From positions 122,508-186,507 of the forward strand of contig NZ_BMXW01000007.1 in the NCBI RefSeq assembly GCF_014651955.1: 64,000 nt of DNA, read 5' to 3'. Below the pieces are notes generated by a model. That model was not told the DNA's origin. It saw only the letters and a list, made by a program, of their open reading frames with translations, and made no database searches. This document shows, piece by piece, positions 27,101 to 34,578 of this stretch. The stretch is from Shewanella fodinae (GTDB lineage Bacteria; Pseudomonadota; Gammaproteobacteria; Enterobacterales; Shewanellaceae). The stretch's first letter is position 1; every line of letters begins with the position of its first letter. The translations under genes and the position numbers were made by a program.

Positions 27101-27889
27101 CTACTCCAGCTCCTGCATATATTCGTCAAGCAACTCATCATCATCCTTTTTTGATGGAACTTTACCGTCGTACACCTTGTAATCCACATATTGGATATAC
27201 GCATCCTTGACGAAGCTGTACGGGTCGAGTGCATTGTCTACCAAACGTTCCTGTTCAATTGCAGCAGCACGGGCGTTAAGGCTCTTAACTCCCCATTTAA
27301 GGACCTGCTGCCATAAAGTCAATTCTGACAAGGGGAAGTATAGTTCATCCACCCAGTCTGTTGTGATTTCACGCGTTACATAGGGGCCGGCAAACGGCGC
27401 CATAAAATATGGGCCATTAGGCACTCCGTAATAGCCTAGCACTTCGTTAAAATCATCCTGTTTTCGTGGCATTCCCATCATATCCGCCACATCAATCAAT
27501 CCGAGAATACCTACGGTGCTGTTGACCACAAAGCGACCGCCAGCATTCAGCGCCCAGTGCCACTTCCCTTGCAGGGTATTGTTCACCAAGCTGTGGGGTT
27601 CATCCAAATTCTGCACAAAGTTATCAAGTCCAGTTTTTACTGGGTCAGGAACATAGTCCCGATAGCCGTGCGCCACAGGTCTAGCAACGTATTTATCGAG
27701 ATAGTTGTAGTTAAAATTCCACATGGCCCGGTTAAACCCTTCCCAGGGATCCCGAGGGTCTTTGTAGGTGATGGAGACTTGTTTGTCAGCGCTCACCTGA
27801 TTGTTATCGCCCTTAACCGCTTTATCTTCCGCCAGAGCGGTATAAGAAAATGTCAGAGCAAAAATTGCTAAAAGCCACGGATACTTCAT
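27101..27889 (-). CDS. mlaA: MlaA/VacJ family outer-membrane lipid asymmetry protein
   Basis: A 262-residue MlaA. DPWEGFNRAMWNFNYNYLDKYVARPVAHGYRDYVPDPVKTGLDNFVQNLDEP, spanning about residues 47-98, is the diagnostic region, followed by GRFVVNSTVGILGLIDVA and LGYYGVPNGPYFMAPFAGP. The protein removes misplaced phospholipid from the outer leaflet and hands it to MlaC. The N-terminus (KYPWLLAIFALTFSYTALAEDK) looks like a plain signal peptide: there is no lipobox Cys, although MlaA is usually a lipoprotein. Confidence 0.92.
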   Translation of the reverse strand: MKYPWLLAIFALTFSYTALAEDKAVKGDNNQVSADKQVSITYKDPRDPWEGFNRAMWNFNYNYLDKYVARPVAHGYRDYVPDPVKTGLDNFVQNLDEPHSLVNNTLQGKWHWALNAGGRFVVNSTVGILGLIDVADMMGMPRKQDDFNEVLGYYGVPNGPYFMAPFAGPYVTREITTDWVDELYFPLSELTLWQQVLKWGVKSLNARAAAIEQERLVDNALDPYSFVKDAYIQYVDYKVYDGKVPSKKDDDELLDEYMQELE

Positions 27890-27937
27890 GTCTTTCTCTT
27901 CTGGGATAGCATATTCAGAATATTAGTCGGGATTGAC

Positions 27938-27965
27938 TAAAGGATGTAACTGTTCAGGCCGATAC
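27938..27965 (+). promoter_or_regulatory. Sigma-28 (FliA)-type promoter upstream of FliK-like gene
   Basis: TAAAG at 27938 and GCCGATAC at 27958-27965 match the FliA consensus TAAA-N15-GCCGATAA with one extra spacer base and one final mismatch. It points towards the plus-strand FliK-like gene 150 nt downstream, which would make that pair a late flagellar unit. A TTAGTC/GACTAA inverted repeat overlaps its 5' side (27924-27941). Confidence 0.5.
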
Positions 27966-28114
27966 AGTGATAATAGTAGCGTGCAGTAAACGTCAAACGT
28001 CCATCCATTGACCTGTTTCCTTGGTTGTTAAGGATACTGCTCTGAAAAAATAGATCAAATTGATATTTAGAACCTATCGTTCGAAAATACCCATTAAAAC
28101 CCCGGATTGAGACA

Positions 28115-29935
28115 ATGAATCCAATAAATGGCACAATACCACCTAATGCACCCGCCACAGTAACGCCTGTCTCTGGCGGCGCGACGGTAGTGCCAGTAGC
28201 CGTTGCATTAGCTAACGGGCAGCTTCAGGTGCAAATACAGGATCAGCAATTTGTACTGCAGACCGACGGCGATGCCCAACAGTTACAAGCCATATTGCAA
28301 CAAGCCAACGCAGCAGCACTGGAGATACAGCGGCCGTTACCCGAAGTGTTACAGGGTCGCGCAGGCAGTCAACTGTTGGTATTGGCTGAGCCAATTCAGA
28401 TCCGCTTACCGGATGCCTTGACCCAACTGGCATCACAAAATGGCATTCCCTTCCAACTGTTACAACAGTTAGCCAGTCGCCCTCAAGGATATCCCTTGCC
28501 ACCAGTAACCGTCGACAAGTCAGATATTCGCTTTGCAGGTGGCATTGTCATCACTATTCCGCAAGATGTAAAGCTACCGCAAGGGCAATATTTAGCGAAA
28601 GTCATCAGCCAGAATAATGGGTTACAGTTACAATTACAGCCGGTCATCAACCGTACGGAAATTACCTTGAAATCGGGCCAGCAGGCTCAATCTTCAGCGA
28701 GCGCTCACGTGGAATCATCACCAGTACTGCTCAATAAACCGGATATTGGCACCACATTCACTCAATGGTTTAAAGCCATGGAACAGTTGGCAGTACCGCA
28801 AAGCAAGGAACAAGCAACAAACATCCAAACCGCCACGTCATCCACTAATATTGCCACGCAAGCATCTGAAAATACGCAGTTGTCCAAAAATAGTGCCTTG
28901 GAGGGGGCTAACAATCCGGTCGACACAGCCAAAACGTCCCTGTTGACGGGCAATGCGTCAACAGCTAAAGCGCTAACGCTCGATCAGCTTGCACTCAAAA
29001 CAGATGTGAAATCAGCAACGAATAACCAGCCATCCAATCCAGTAACAACGGCAGCCGACAGCGGTAGCGCCTCCAGTGCAGCAGCTAAACCTCCAGAGAT
29101 GATGCCGTCGCTCAATTATCTACAGCGTGCGTTTAACAAGTTGGGCGCTGTTCCTCGTACCGAATTACACACCATGGAACTGCGGCCAAATGTTGCCTCA
29201 GAGCTACTAAAACTGTTACCCGCGCTGCAGCCAAAACCCTTAGGCAGTCTTGCATTGCCTGAAGTATTACAGGCGGAACTAACCGCACAGTTGGCATTCC
29301 AGCCCGCGGTGCCTGTTACGACACCGAATGCCACACAAACCGATGCAATCAGCACTTTATTACAGTTACTCATCGGTGCGAAGGCCTTTAATCAGCAACT
29401 AAATATCAGTCCTAAATTGCGACAGTATCTGCAAGCACTACAGAGTCGTACCGGCATTGGCACCGCGTTATTACAAACGTTGAATGAGCATGACTCACTA
29501 GAGCACGTCAGCCGCATGATGCAGGGAATTCGTGTTTATCAACAAGCTGGCAGTGCCGAAAATGGTAGTCAGTCTTGGTACGCCACTTTGCCTTATTATC
29601 TGGATCAGCGACAGGAACAACTGGAAGCAAAATTTGATCACTCGGACGCCAAACAACAGGGAGCTGGGAAACGTCAGCAATGGCAGTTACAACTGAAATT
29701 TAATTTGAATTCTGGTGCCTTGTTGGCAAAAGCCCAAATACAGGAGCAAGGGGTAAATTTACACTTTATTGGCAGTAGCCAACGACTGATTGACAAGGTA
29801 AACAATCATCTGGAACTACTAGGCAAGAAGCTGACACAACTCGGGCTGGTCCCCACAGAGATATCGGCGCATGTCGCCCCGGTACCCGCCACTTTGTTGC
29901 CTGGCGACCATTACCTAGTCCACATTAAAGCTTAA
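28115..29935 (+). CDS. FliK-like hook-length control domain protein
   Basis: A 606-residue protein, low in Cys, with a long Ala/Gln/Thr/Ser-rich first two-thirds and a compact C-terminal part. The end (QLQLKFNLNSGALLAKAQIQEQGVNLHF, then LIDKVNNHLELLGKKLTQLGLVPTEISAHV, about residues 525-590) has the fold pattern of the FliK C-terminal domain, which contacts FlhB to switch export specificity. It is distinct from the canonical fliK at 48610-50235. The next gene codes a free FlhB C-terminal domain 6 nt downstream, which supports a paired role. Confidence 0.68.
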   Translation: MNPINGTIPPNAPATVTPVSGGATVVPVAVALANGQLQVQIQDQQFVLQTDGDAQQLQAILQQANAAALEIQRPLPEVLQGRAGSQLLVLAEPIQIRLPDALTQLASQNGIPFQLLQQLASRPQGYPLPPVTVDKSDIRFAGGIVITIPQDVKLPQGQYLAKVISQNNGLQLQLQPVINRTEITLKSGQQAQSSASAHVESSPVLLNKPDIGTTFTQWFKAMEQLAVPQSKEQATNIQTATSSTNIATQASENTQLSKNSALEGANNPVDTAKTSLLTGNASTAKALTLDQLALKTDVKSATNNQPSNPVTTAADSGSASSAAAKPPEMMPSLNYLQRAFNKLGAVPRTELHTMELRPNVASELLKLLPALQPKPLGSLALPEVLQAELTAQLAFQPAVPVTTPNATQTDAISTLLQLLIGAKAFNQQLNISPKLRQYLQALQSRTGIGTALLQTLNEHDSLEHVSRMMQGIRVYQQAGSAENGSQSWYATLPYYLDQRQEQLEAKFDHSDAKQQGAGKRQQWQLQLKFNLNSGALLAKAQIQEQGVNLHFIGSSQRLIDKVNNHLELLGKKLTQLGLVPTEISAHVAPVPATLLPGDHYLVHIKA

Positions 29936-29941
29936 GGAAAC

Positions 29942-30265
29942 ATGACAATGGCAGATACCATTCCGCCAAAAAAGCCAAAACAGGCAGTCGCGCTGAGCTA
30001 TGATGGTAAAACAGCGCCTAAAATTACCGCCAAAGGCCAAGATTTGCTGGCAGAAGAGATTATTGCCGTTGCTGAAGCTGCTGGCGTACATATCCATCAG
30101 GACGAACATCTGAGTAATTTTCTGCAGATGTTGGAATTGGGAGATGCCATCCCTAAAGAGTTGTATCTGCTAATCGCTGAGTTAATTGCGTTCGTGTATA
30201 TGCTGGACGGCAAGTTTCCAGATCAGTGGGACAACATGCATAAAAAAATTGTGGCGCAAGCATAA
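29942..30265 (+). CDS. Free FlhB cytoplasmic-domain protein (EscU/YscU/FlhB C-terminal family)
   Basis: About 107 residues; an ATG two codons in (29948) is equally possible, and AAGGAAAC precedes both. After PKKPKQ it reads AVALSYDGKTAPKITAKGQDLLAEEI and then a helix pair ending LIAFVYMLDGKFP. This matches the part of FlhB that lies after the N-P-T-H autocleavage site (in this genome's FlhB, AVALKYDAKKSPAPYLVAKG). There is no membrane domain and no cleavage motif, so the protein equals a pre-cut FlhB fragment. Its partner may be the FliK-like protein upstream. Confidence 0.8.
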   Translation: MTMADTIPPKKPKQAVALSYDGKTAPKITAKGQDLLAEEIIAVAEAAGVHIHQDEHLSNFLQMLELGDAIPKELYLLIAELIAFVYMLDGKFPDQWDNMHKKIVAQA

Positions 30266-30287
30266 AAAAGAGGCGGAGGCCTCTTTC
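30264..30287. terminator. Bidirectional intrinsic terminator
   Basis: AAAGAGGC (30267-30274), loop GGAG, GCCTCTTT (30279-30286): an 8-bp perfect stem with an A-run on the left and T-rich right side. It lies between two convergent stop codons and can serve both. Confidence 0.85.
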
Positions 30288-30289
30288 TG

Positions 30290-30694
30290 CTATCGTTTAC
30301 TGTGCAAGCGAATAAGCAACTCTGCTTCCGCTTTAGGCAACTCACATTCTCGCATTAACTCTTCGGCACCGGCACCCAGTTGTACCATCTTAATTGCACG
30401 ACTGTACAACTTTGCTTGCGGTTCCTGATGCATCGTTTCATCGAGCTTTACATCCTGCTCAGCCAGCTTACGTTCCAATGCTAGGACACGCCGACCAACC
30501 CCTATAGTGCCACTTCGCAGTTCGTGTAATTCACGTTTGAGCGCCTCGCGCTGTCGGTCACCTTCCTTTACCAACAGCGTCAGCGCTTCCACCTTATTAC
30601 GCAACCGGTTTCCTTGCTTTTGCAGGAATAACACTAGACCAAGACAGGCAACAATATAAATCAGCGCTGCGATCAAAAAACCATCGCCTATCAT
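30290..30694 (-). CDS. DUF2802 family protein, end of chemotaxis operon
   Basis: A 134-residue protein with one N-terminal membrane helix (AALIYIVACLGLVLFLQK, residues 9-26), then a charged coiled coil and a C-terminal CELPKAEAELLIRLH helix typical of DUF2802. In Vibrio and Shewanella this family closes the chemotaxis operon after cheW. Function unknown. Confidence 0.75.
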   Translation of the reverse strand: MIGDGFLIAALIYIVACLGLVLFLQKQGNRLRNKVEALTLLVKEGDRQREALKRELHELRSGTIGVGRRVLALERKLAEQDVKLDETMHQEPQAKLYSRAIKMVQLGAGAEELMRECELPKAEAELLIRLHSKR

Positions 30695-30750
30695 CGGTAC
30701 TTTACTCCCTAACTGCTACCGTAACGTTATTACTGTCTGTTTCAGACCGA

Positions 30751-31245
30751 TTATAACTGAGCCAATTCTGCCCACTCTTCATCGGACAGCAGTTTATCCA
30801 AATCCACAAGTATCAGCAGTTCTTCACCACGGTTGCTGACACCCTGGATAAATTTGGCACTTTCTTCAGTACCAACATTTGGTGCGTTATCAATTTCAGA
30901 ACGGCGTAAGTAAACCACCTCTGCAACACTATCGACCAGAATACCAATAACCTGTTTTTCTGCTTCAATAATGACGATACGAGTGGAATCATCTACTTCC
31001 GCGGCAGGTAAACCAAAACGACTGCGAGTATCGATGACGGTAACCACATTACCACGAAGATTGATAATCCCCAGTACGTAATGTGGAGCCCCTGGTACTG
31101 GCGCAATTTCGGTGTAACGCAATACTTCCTGTACCTGCATCACATTGATGCCATAGGTCTCGTTATCCAGCTTGAAAGTGACCCATTGCAGTACCGCGTC
31201 ATCCTTACCTGTAGACACAGCAGCTACATTTCTTGATTCTGTCAT
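30751..31245 (-). CDS. cheW: Chemotaxis coupling protein CheW
   Basis: A 164-residue single-domain CheW. VTFKLDNETYGINVMQVQEVLRYTEIAPVPGAPHYVLGIINLRGNVVTVIDTRSRFGL covers the family core with the NLRG motif, and GILVDSVAEVVYL follows. It bridges chemoreceptors to CheA. It lies 7 nt after the parP-type gene in the operon and is usual in length. Confidence 0.95.
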   Translation of the reverse strand: MTESRNVAAVSTGKDDAVLQWVTFKLDNETYGINVMQVQEVLRYTEIAPVPGAPHYVLGIINLRGNVVTVIDTRSRFGLPAAEVDDSTRIVIIEAEKQVIGILVDSVAEVVYLRRSEIDNAPNVGTEESAKFIQGVSNRGEELLILVDLDKLLSDEEWAELAQL

Positions 31246-31252
31246 ATTTACC

Positions 31253-32143
31253 TCAGTCTATCGGATCCTGACATCCCAACCCGGCATTGAGCATTTCAAC
31301 AAGTGCTCGGACATGCAAAATGCCACACATCTGTTCCTTCACCACCCCTGCCAACCAAGGGCGTTTTCCTGCTTTCCCACGCCAATTGACCTGGGACTTA
31401 TCAATTTTGACGGCATTGACCAGTGATTCACAGGCCAATCCCCAGTTACTTTCTTCCAATACTACAAGATATTGATAATTTATGGATTGTGCCAGTTTCT
31501 CATCATATTTTTCCGGCATTACCCACGCGGCGGTATCCACCACATTAAGCTGCGACTCCCGATAGCTCTGAACGCCCTTGAACCAGCGAGGTCTACCGAT
31601 AATATGATTAATGTGCTCGACCTGTACAATGCCCCCCAAACTTATCAAAGGCACCGCTAACGTTAGCCCCGCGACATTGAAAAACAACACCTGAAATTCA
31701 TCATCTAGCAATTGTTCCAAAGGTGTTATCACCTGTGGTGGTTGCGTACCGGCTTGCGTTTGTGGCTTAACAGCAGCAATCGGCGCTTTAGTTGCCATTA
31801 CCGTCGACACTTGAACTATTTGCGGTGCAATAGTGGTCGCGTCTGCCACGGGTGTTGCTTTAACAGTAGTTACTTTTTCAGCACTTTTAAGCACCACAGG
31901 TTGCTCATGGGTGGTCTCTGTGGCAACCGGTGCAACTTGCGCCAGTAAACGTTGTAGCGCTTGTTTATCTATCGCAGGCTTAGTCTCCGCAACTGCTTCC
32001 AGTTTATTTATCGGCCTGGCAACTGCCGCTGGTTTAGGTTGTACTGCAGACACCAGTGTTGCAGTAGGACGCTTCTCTGGTTCGGGTTCACTCAATAGAA
32101 CACTGAAGTAGTCAAAAACAGTTTCGTCAACCGATTTTGGCAT
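31253..32143 (-). CDS. parP: CheW-domain protein, ParP-like array localisation factor
   Basis: A 296-residue protein: a conserved N-terminal tag (DETVFDYFSVLL), a Pro/Ala/Thr/Lys-rich linker to about residue 145, and a CheW-like domain (LLDDEFQVLFFNVAGLTLAVPLISLGGIV to the end). In Vibrio the equivalent gene, placed between parC and cheW, codes ParP, which binds ParC and CheA and keeps arrays at the pole. Same position and architecture here. It overlaps parC by 17 nt. Orthology is inferred from order and domains. Confidence 0.8.
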   Translation of the reverse strand: MPKSVDETVFDYFSVLLSEPEPEKRPTATLVSAVQPKPAAVARPINKLEAVAETKPAIDKQALQRLLAQVAPVATETTHEQPVVLKSAEKVTTVKATPVADATTIAPQIVQVSTVMATKAPIAAVKPQTQAGTQPPQVITPLEQLLDDEFQVLFFNVAGLTLAVPLISLGGIVQVEHINHIIGRPRWFKGVQSYRESQLNVVDTAAWVMPEKYDEKLAQSINYQYLVVLEESNWGLACESLVNAVKIDKSQVNWRGKAGKRPWLAGVVKEQMCGILHVRALVEMLNAGLGCQDPID

Positions 32144-32918
32144 GAGCGAACTCTCCCTTCATCAGGAAATCCAACAAACGTTCATAAGCCTGTACCCCGC
32201 GAGACTGTGGCGCATAATGACTAGCAGGGAGATGCGCCAAGCTGGCGTCTCGAAATTTAGTATCAACCGGGATGACATCGGGCCAAAGCCGTTCACCATA
32301 GACATCGCCGAGAAACTGTAATGCGGCTGATGACGCTTTAGTACGTCGGTCATACATAGTAGGCACAATGGAGTAGCTGTAACGGGTGCGTTTAGAACGT
32401 CCCATCAACTCCATCGTTTTTATCATGCGCTCCAGTCCTTTAATGGCCAAAAATTCTGTTTGAACCGGTACAATGATATGTTGACTGGCCGCCAGCGCAT
32501 TCACCATAAGTACCCCGAGTACTGGTGGGCAATCAACCAAGGCAACATCATAATCAGAATCCAGCAACTGTATAAGATTACGCAGAACCAGGCCCATACC
32601 TTCGTGATGGCCAAGAGCACGATCTAAGGTTGCCAACGCCATAGTTGCAGGTAACAGATCTATGCCATCCACTGACGTTGGTACAATATGCTGCTTTACC
32701 AAATCTCTGGACAAGTGATCATGGGCCATAAACACATCATAAAGCGAAGCGGGCACCTCTTCGGAATCAATCCCAAGATAGTACCCCAATGACGCATGGG
32801 GATCGGTGTCAATCATCAACACGCGCTGACCACGCTTAGCTAACACACCGGCGAGACTGGCCACCGAGGTCGTTTTACCGACACCGCCCTTTTGATTTGC
32901 GATGGTCCAGACTCTCAC
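32127..32918 (-). CDS. parC: ParA-family ATPase, ParC-like polar chemotaxis array positioning
   Basis: A 263-residue MinD/ParA ATPase with the deviant Walker A loop QKGGVGKTTS (residues 9-18), MIDTDPHASLGYYLG, and the switch VDCPPVLGVL. There is no ParB or parS site nearby. In Vibrio, ParC of this kind forms a polar cap and recruits chemotaxis arrays through ParP, and the gene order parC-parP-cheW is the same. Housekeeping chromosome partition is unlikely from context. Confidence 0.85.
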   Translation of the reverse strand: MRVWTIANQKGGVGKTTSVASLAGVLAKRGQRVLMIDTDPHASLGYYLGIDSEEVPASLYDVFMAHDHLSRDLVKQHIVPTSVDGIDLLPATMALATLDRALGHHEGMGLVLRNLIQLLDSDYDVALVDCPPVLGVLMVNALAASQHIIVPVQTEFLAIKGLERMIKTMELMGRSKRTRYSYSIVPTMYDRRTKASSAALQFLGDVYGERLWPDVIPVDTKFRDASLAHLPASHYAPQSRGVQAYERLLDFLMKGEFAHAKIG

Positions 32919-32959
32919 ATTTAGCCCCTTTTACCGGAAATAGCAGTTCCAGTTAGCGT

Positions 32960-33448
32960 TCACTCATCGTTTACATCCCGGGTGGTGACCCGGATACCGC
33001 CGTGCGGTAAACGTATTACTTTGACACCATTTTGCAATTGTTCCACCATGACTGGTGTTTCTGCCACAGACGAAGCCCCTGGAGGTAACTTATCGTTATT
33101 AGCAGGCTTGTTCACAGGCTTTGCTTCCAGTGCCTGGGTATGCTGCTTAAGGCGTTCATCATCCAGTGATTGCTGCAGCGACTTCTTTCCTTCCTGCACA
33201 GGTTTTACCACGTCCAGTAGCGACGCGGTTTGCTCGGGATGCTTTACCATCCAGTCAGCAATTTGCCCAGCCTGTTCATCCGGCACCATCAATACCACTT
33301 GCGATGCCCGAAGCTGTTCGGTTTCTTGCTGCAACAACTGATTTCTTATATGCAACTGCCAACTGACAGCCGCAAGAACGACTACCGCCAACGACAACAG
33401 GAATAGCGCTAACAAATACCCTGTTTGCCGATCAGCCCTATCAACCAC
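32960..33448 (-). CDS. Membrane-anchored protein of unknown function in che operon
   Basis: A 162-residue protein with one N-terminal helix ([20 protein letters not shown], about residues 12-31), a short coiled coil ([13 protein letters not shown]), a Gln/Lys-rich middle and a C-terminal [19 protein letters not shown] strand pair. The helix is preceded by basic residues, so most of it should be periplasmic. It overlaps cheB by 8 nt and precedes parC by about 40 nt. Vibrio lacks a gene at this place as far as I recall. I do not recognise a family. Confidence 0.7.
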   Translation of the reverse strand: MVDRADRQTGYLLALFLLSLAVVVLAAVSWQLHIRNQLLQQETEQLRASQVVLMVPDEQAGQIADWMVKHPEQTASLLDVVKPVQEGKKSLQQSLDDERLKQHTQALEAKPVNKPANNDKLPPGASSVAETPVMVEQLQNGVKVIRLPHGGIRVTTRDVNDE

Positions 33449-34559
33449 GCCCGGACTCCCGCAATATAGCGTCCGCCATGTTATCTAGCGAAATCGACTG
33501 ACTGGATAAGCCTGCCACTGTCACGGCCTGAGGCATACCGTAGACAACACATGAGGCTTCATCTTGCGCCCAGATAATGGAACCGGCACTTTTTAACAAG
33601 CGCGCACCCTCGCGACCATCGGCGCCCATGCCGGTTAATACTACCGCCAATACGTCGCCGCCATAGGCTTTGGCTGCTGAGGCAAAGGTGATATCGACTG
33701 ACGGCTTATAATTCATTTCAGGCGTACCGCTGACGATTTTAATACGGCCACTGGTTCCGGCACGCTCTACCATCATCTGCATGCCGCCCGGGGCTAAATA
33801 GGCACAGCCAGGTCGCATGGCGTCGCCGTTACTGGCTTCTTTTACCTCAATCTGGCACAAGCTATTCAGTCGGGCCGCAAATGCTGGCGTAAACGCGGCA
33901 GGCATGTGCTGGATCAGCACGATAGGATGCGGGTAGTCTGCCGGGAAACGGGTCAGAATACGCTGCAACGCTACCGGTCCGCCGGTAGAGGTTCCTATCA
34001 CCAACAATTTGTATTGCTTGCCACTGGCCCTGGCTGGTGCGGCACTTCGGCCAACACTGCGCTCCAAGGGTTTTACAGGTTCTTCTTCACGTAATGGCCG
34101 TGACACATGACTATCGACAGATGGTCGAGTCGTCAGTGGTCGACTCACCGGGCGAAATACCCGACGACGGCCTAGTGCTTTCACTCTTTGCTGTAATAAC
34201 TCAATCGCGGCTTCTTTATTTGTCGCAATATCCTCAAACCGCTTTGGCAGAAAGTCGAGCGCACCTGCGTCCAGTGCATCCAACGTCGCTTTAGCACCTT
34301 CGTGAGTCAAAGAGGAAAACATCAGGATAGGTGTTGGCGTGCTTTCCATTATTTTACGAACAGCAGTGATCCCATCCATCACAGGCATTTCGATATCCAT
34401 GGTGATGACGTTTGGTTTGAGTTCAGCGGCCATACGTACCGCTTCCAACCCATTTGTCGCCATACCGACCACTTCCAGCTCTGAGTCCTGATTTACAATT
34501 TCACTCACGCGCCGACGAAAAAAACCAGAGTCGTCAACGACCAACACTTTAATAGCCAT
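33441..34559 (-). CDS. cheB: Chemotaxis protein-glutamate methylesterase CheB
   Basis: A 372-residue CheB. The receiver domain ([41 protein letters not shown]) is followed by an unusually long Arg/Pro/Ser linker (about residues 135-180) and the esterase domain with Ser in GTSTGGP, His in LIQHMP and Asp in TGMGADG. It removes methyl groups from chemoreceptors when phosphorylated by CheA. It lies 19 nt after cheA. The start fits the family. Confidence 0.96.
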   Translation of the reverse strand: MAIKVLVVDDSGFFRRRVSEIVNQDSELEVVGMATNGLEAVRMAAELKPNVITMDIEMPVMDGITAVRKIMESTPTPILMFSSLTHEGAKATLDALDAGALDFLPKRFEDIATNKEAAIELLQQRVKALGRRRVFRPVSRPLTTRPSVDSHVSRPLREEEPVKPLERSVGRSAAPARASGKQYKLLVIGTSTGGPVALQRILTRFPADYPHPIVLIQHMPAAFTPAFAARLNSLCQIEVKEASNGDAMRPGCAYLAPGGMQMMVERAGTSGRIKIVSGTPEMNYKPSVDITFASAAKAYGGDVLAVVLTGMGADGREGARLLKSAGSIIWAQDEASCVVYGMPQAVTVAGLSSQSISLDNMADAILRESGRG

Positions 34560-34578
34560 TCAAATCCTTATTTACGGT

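Noticed and set aside
28212..28502. 96-codon frame antisense to the FliK-like gene
   Set aside because: Shadow frame in repetitive Gln/Leu coding sequence without any domain pattern.
32127..32918. Chromosome or plasmid partition ParA
   Set aside because: No parB or parS is present, and the position between cheB-side genes and parP/cheW fits chemotaxis ParC.
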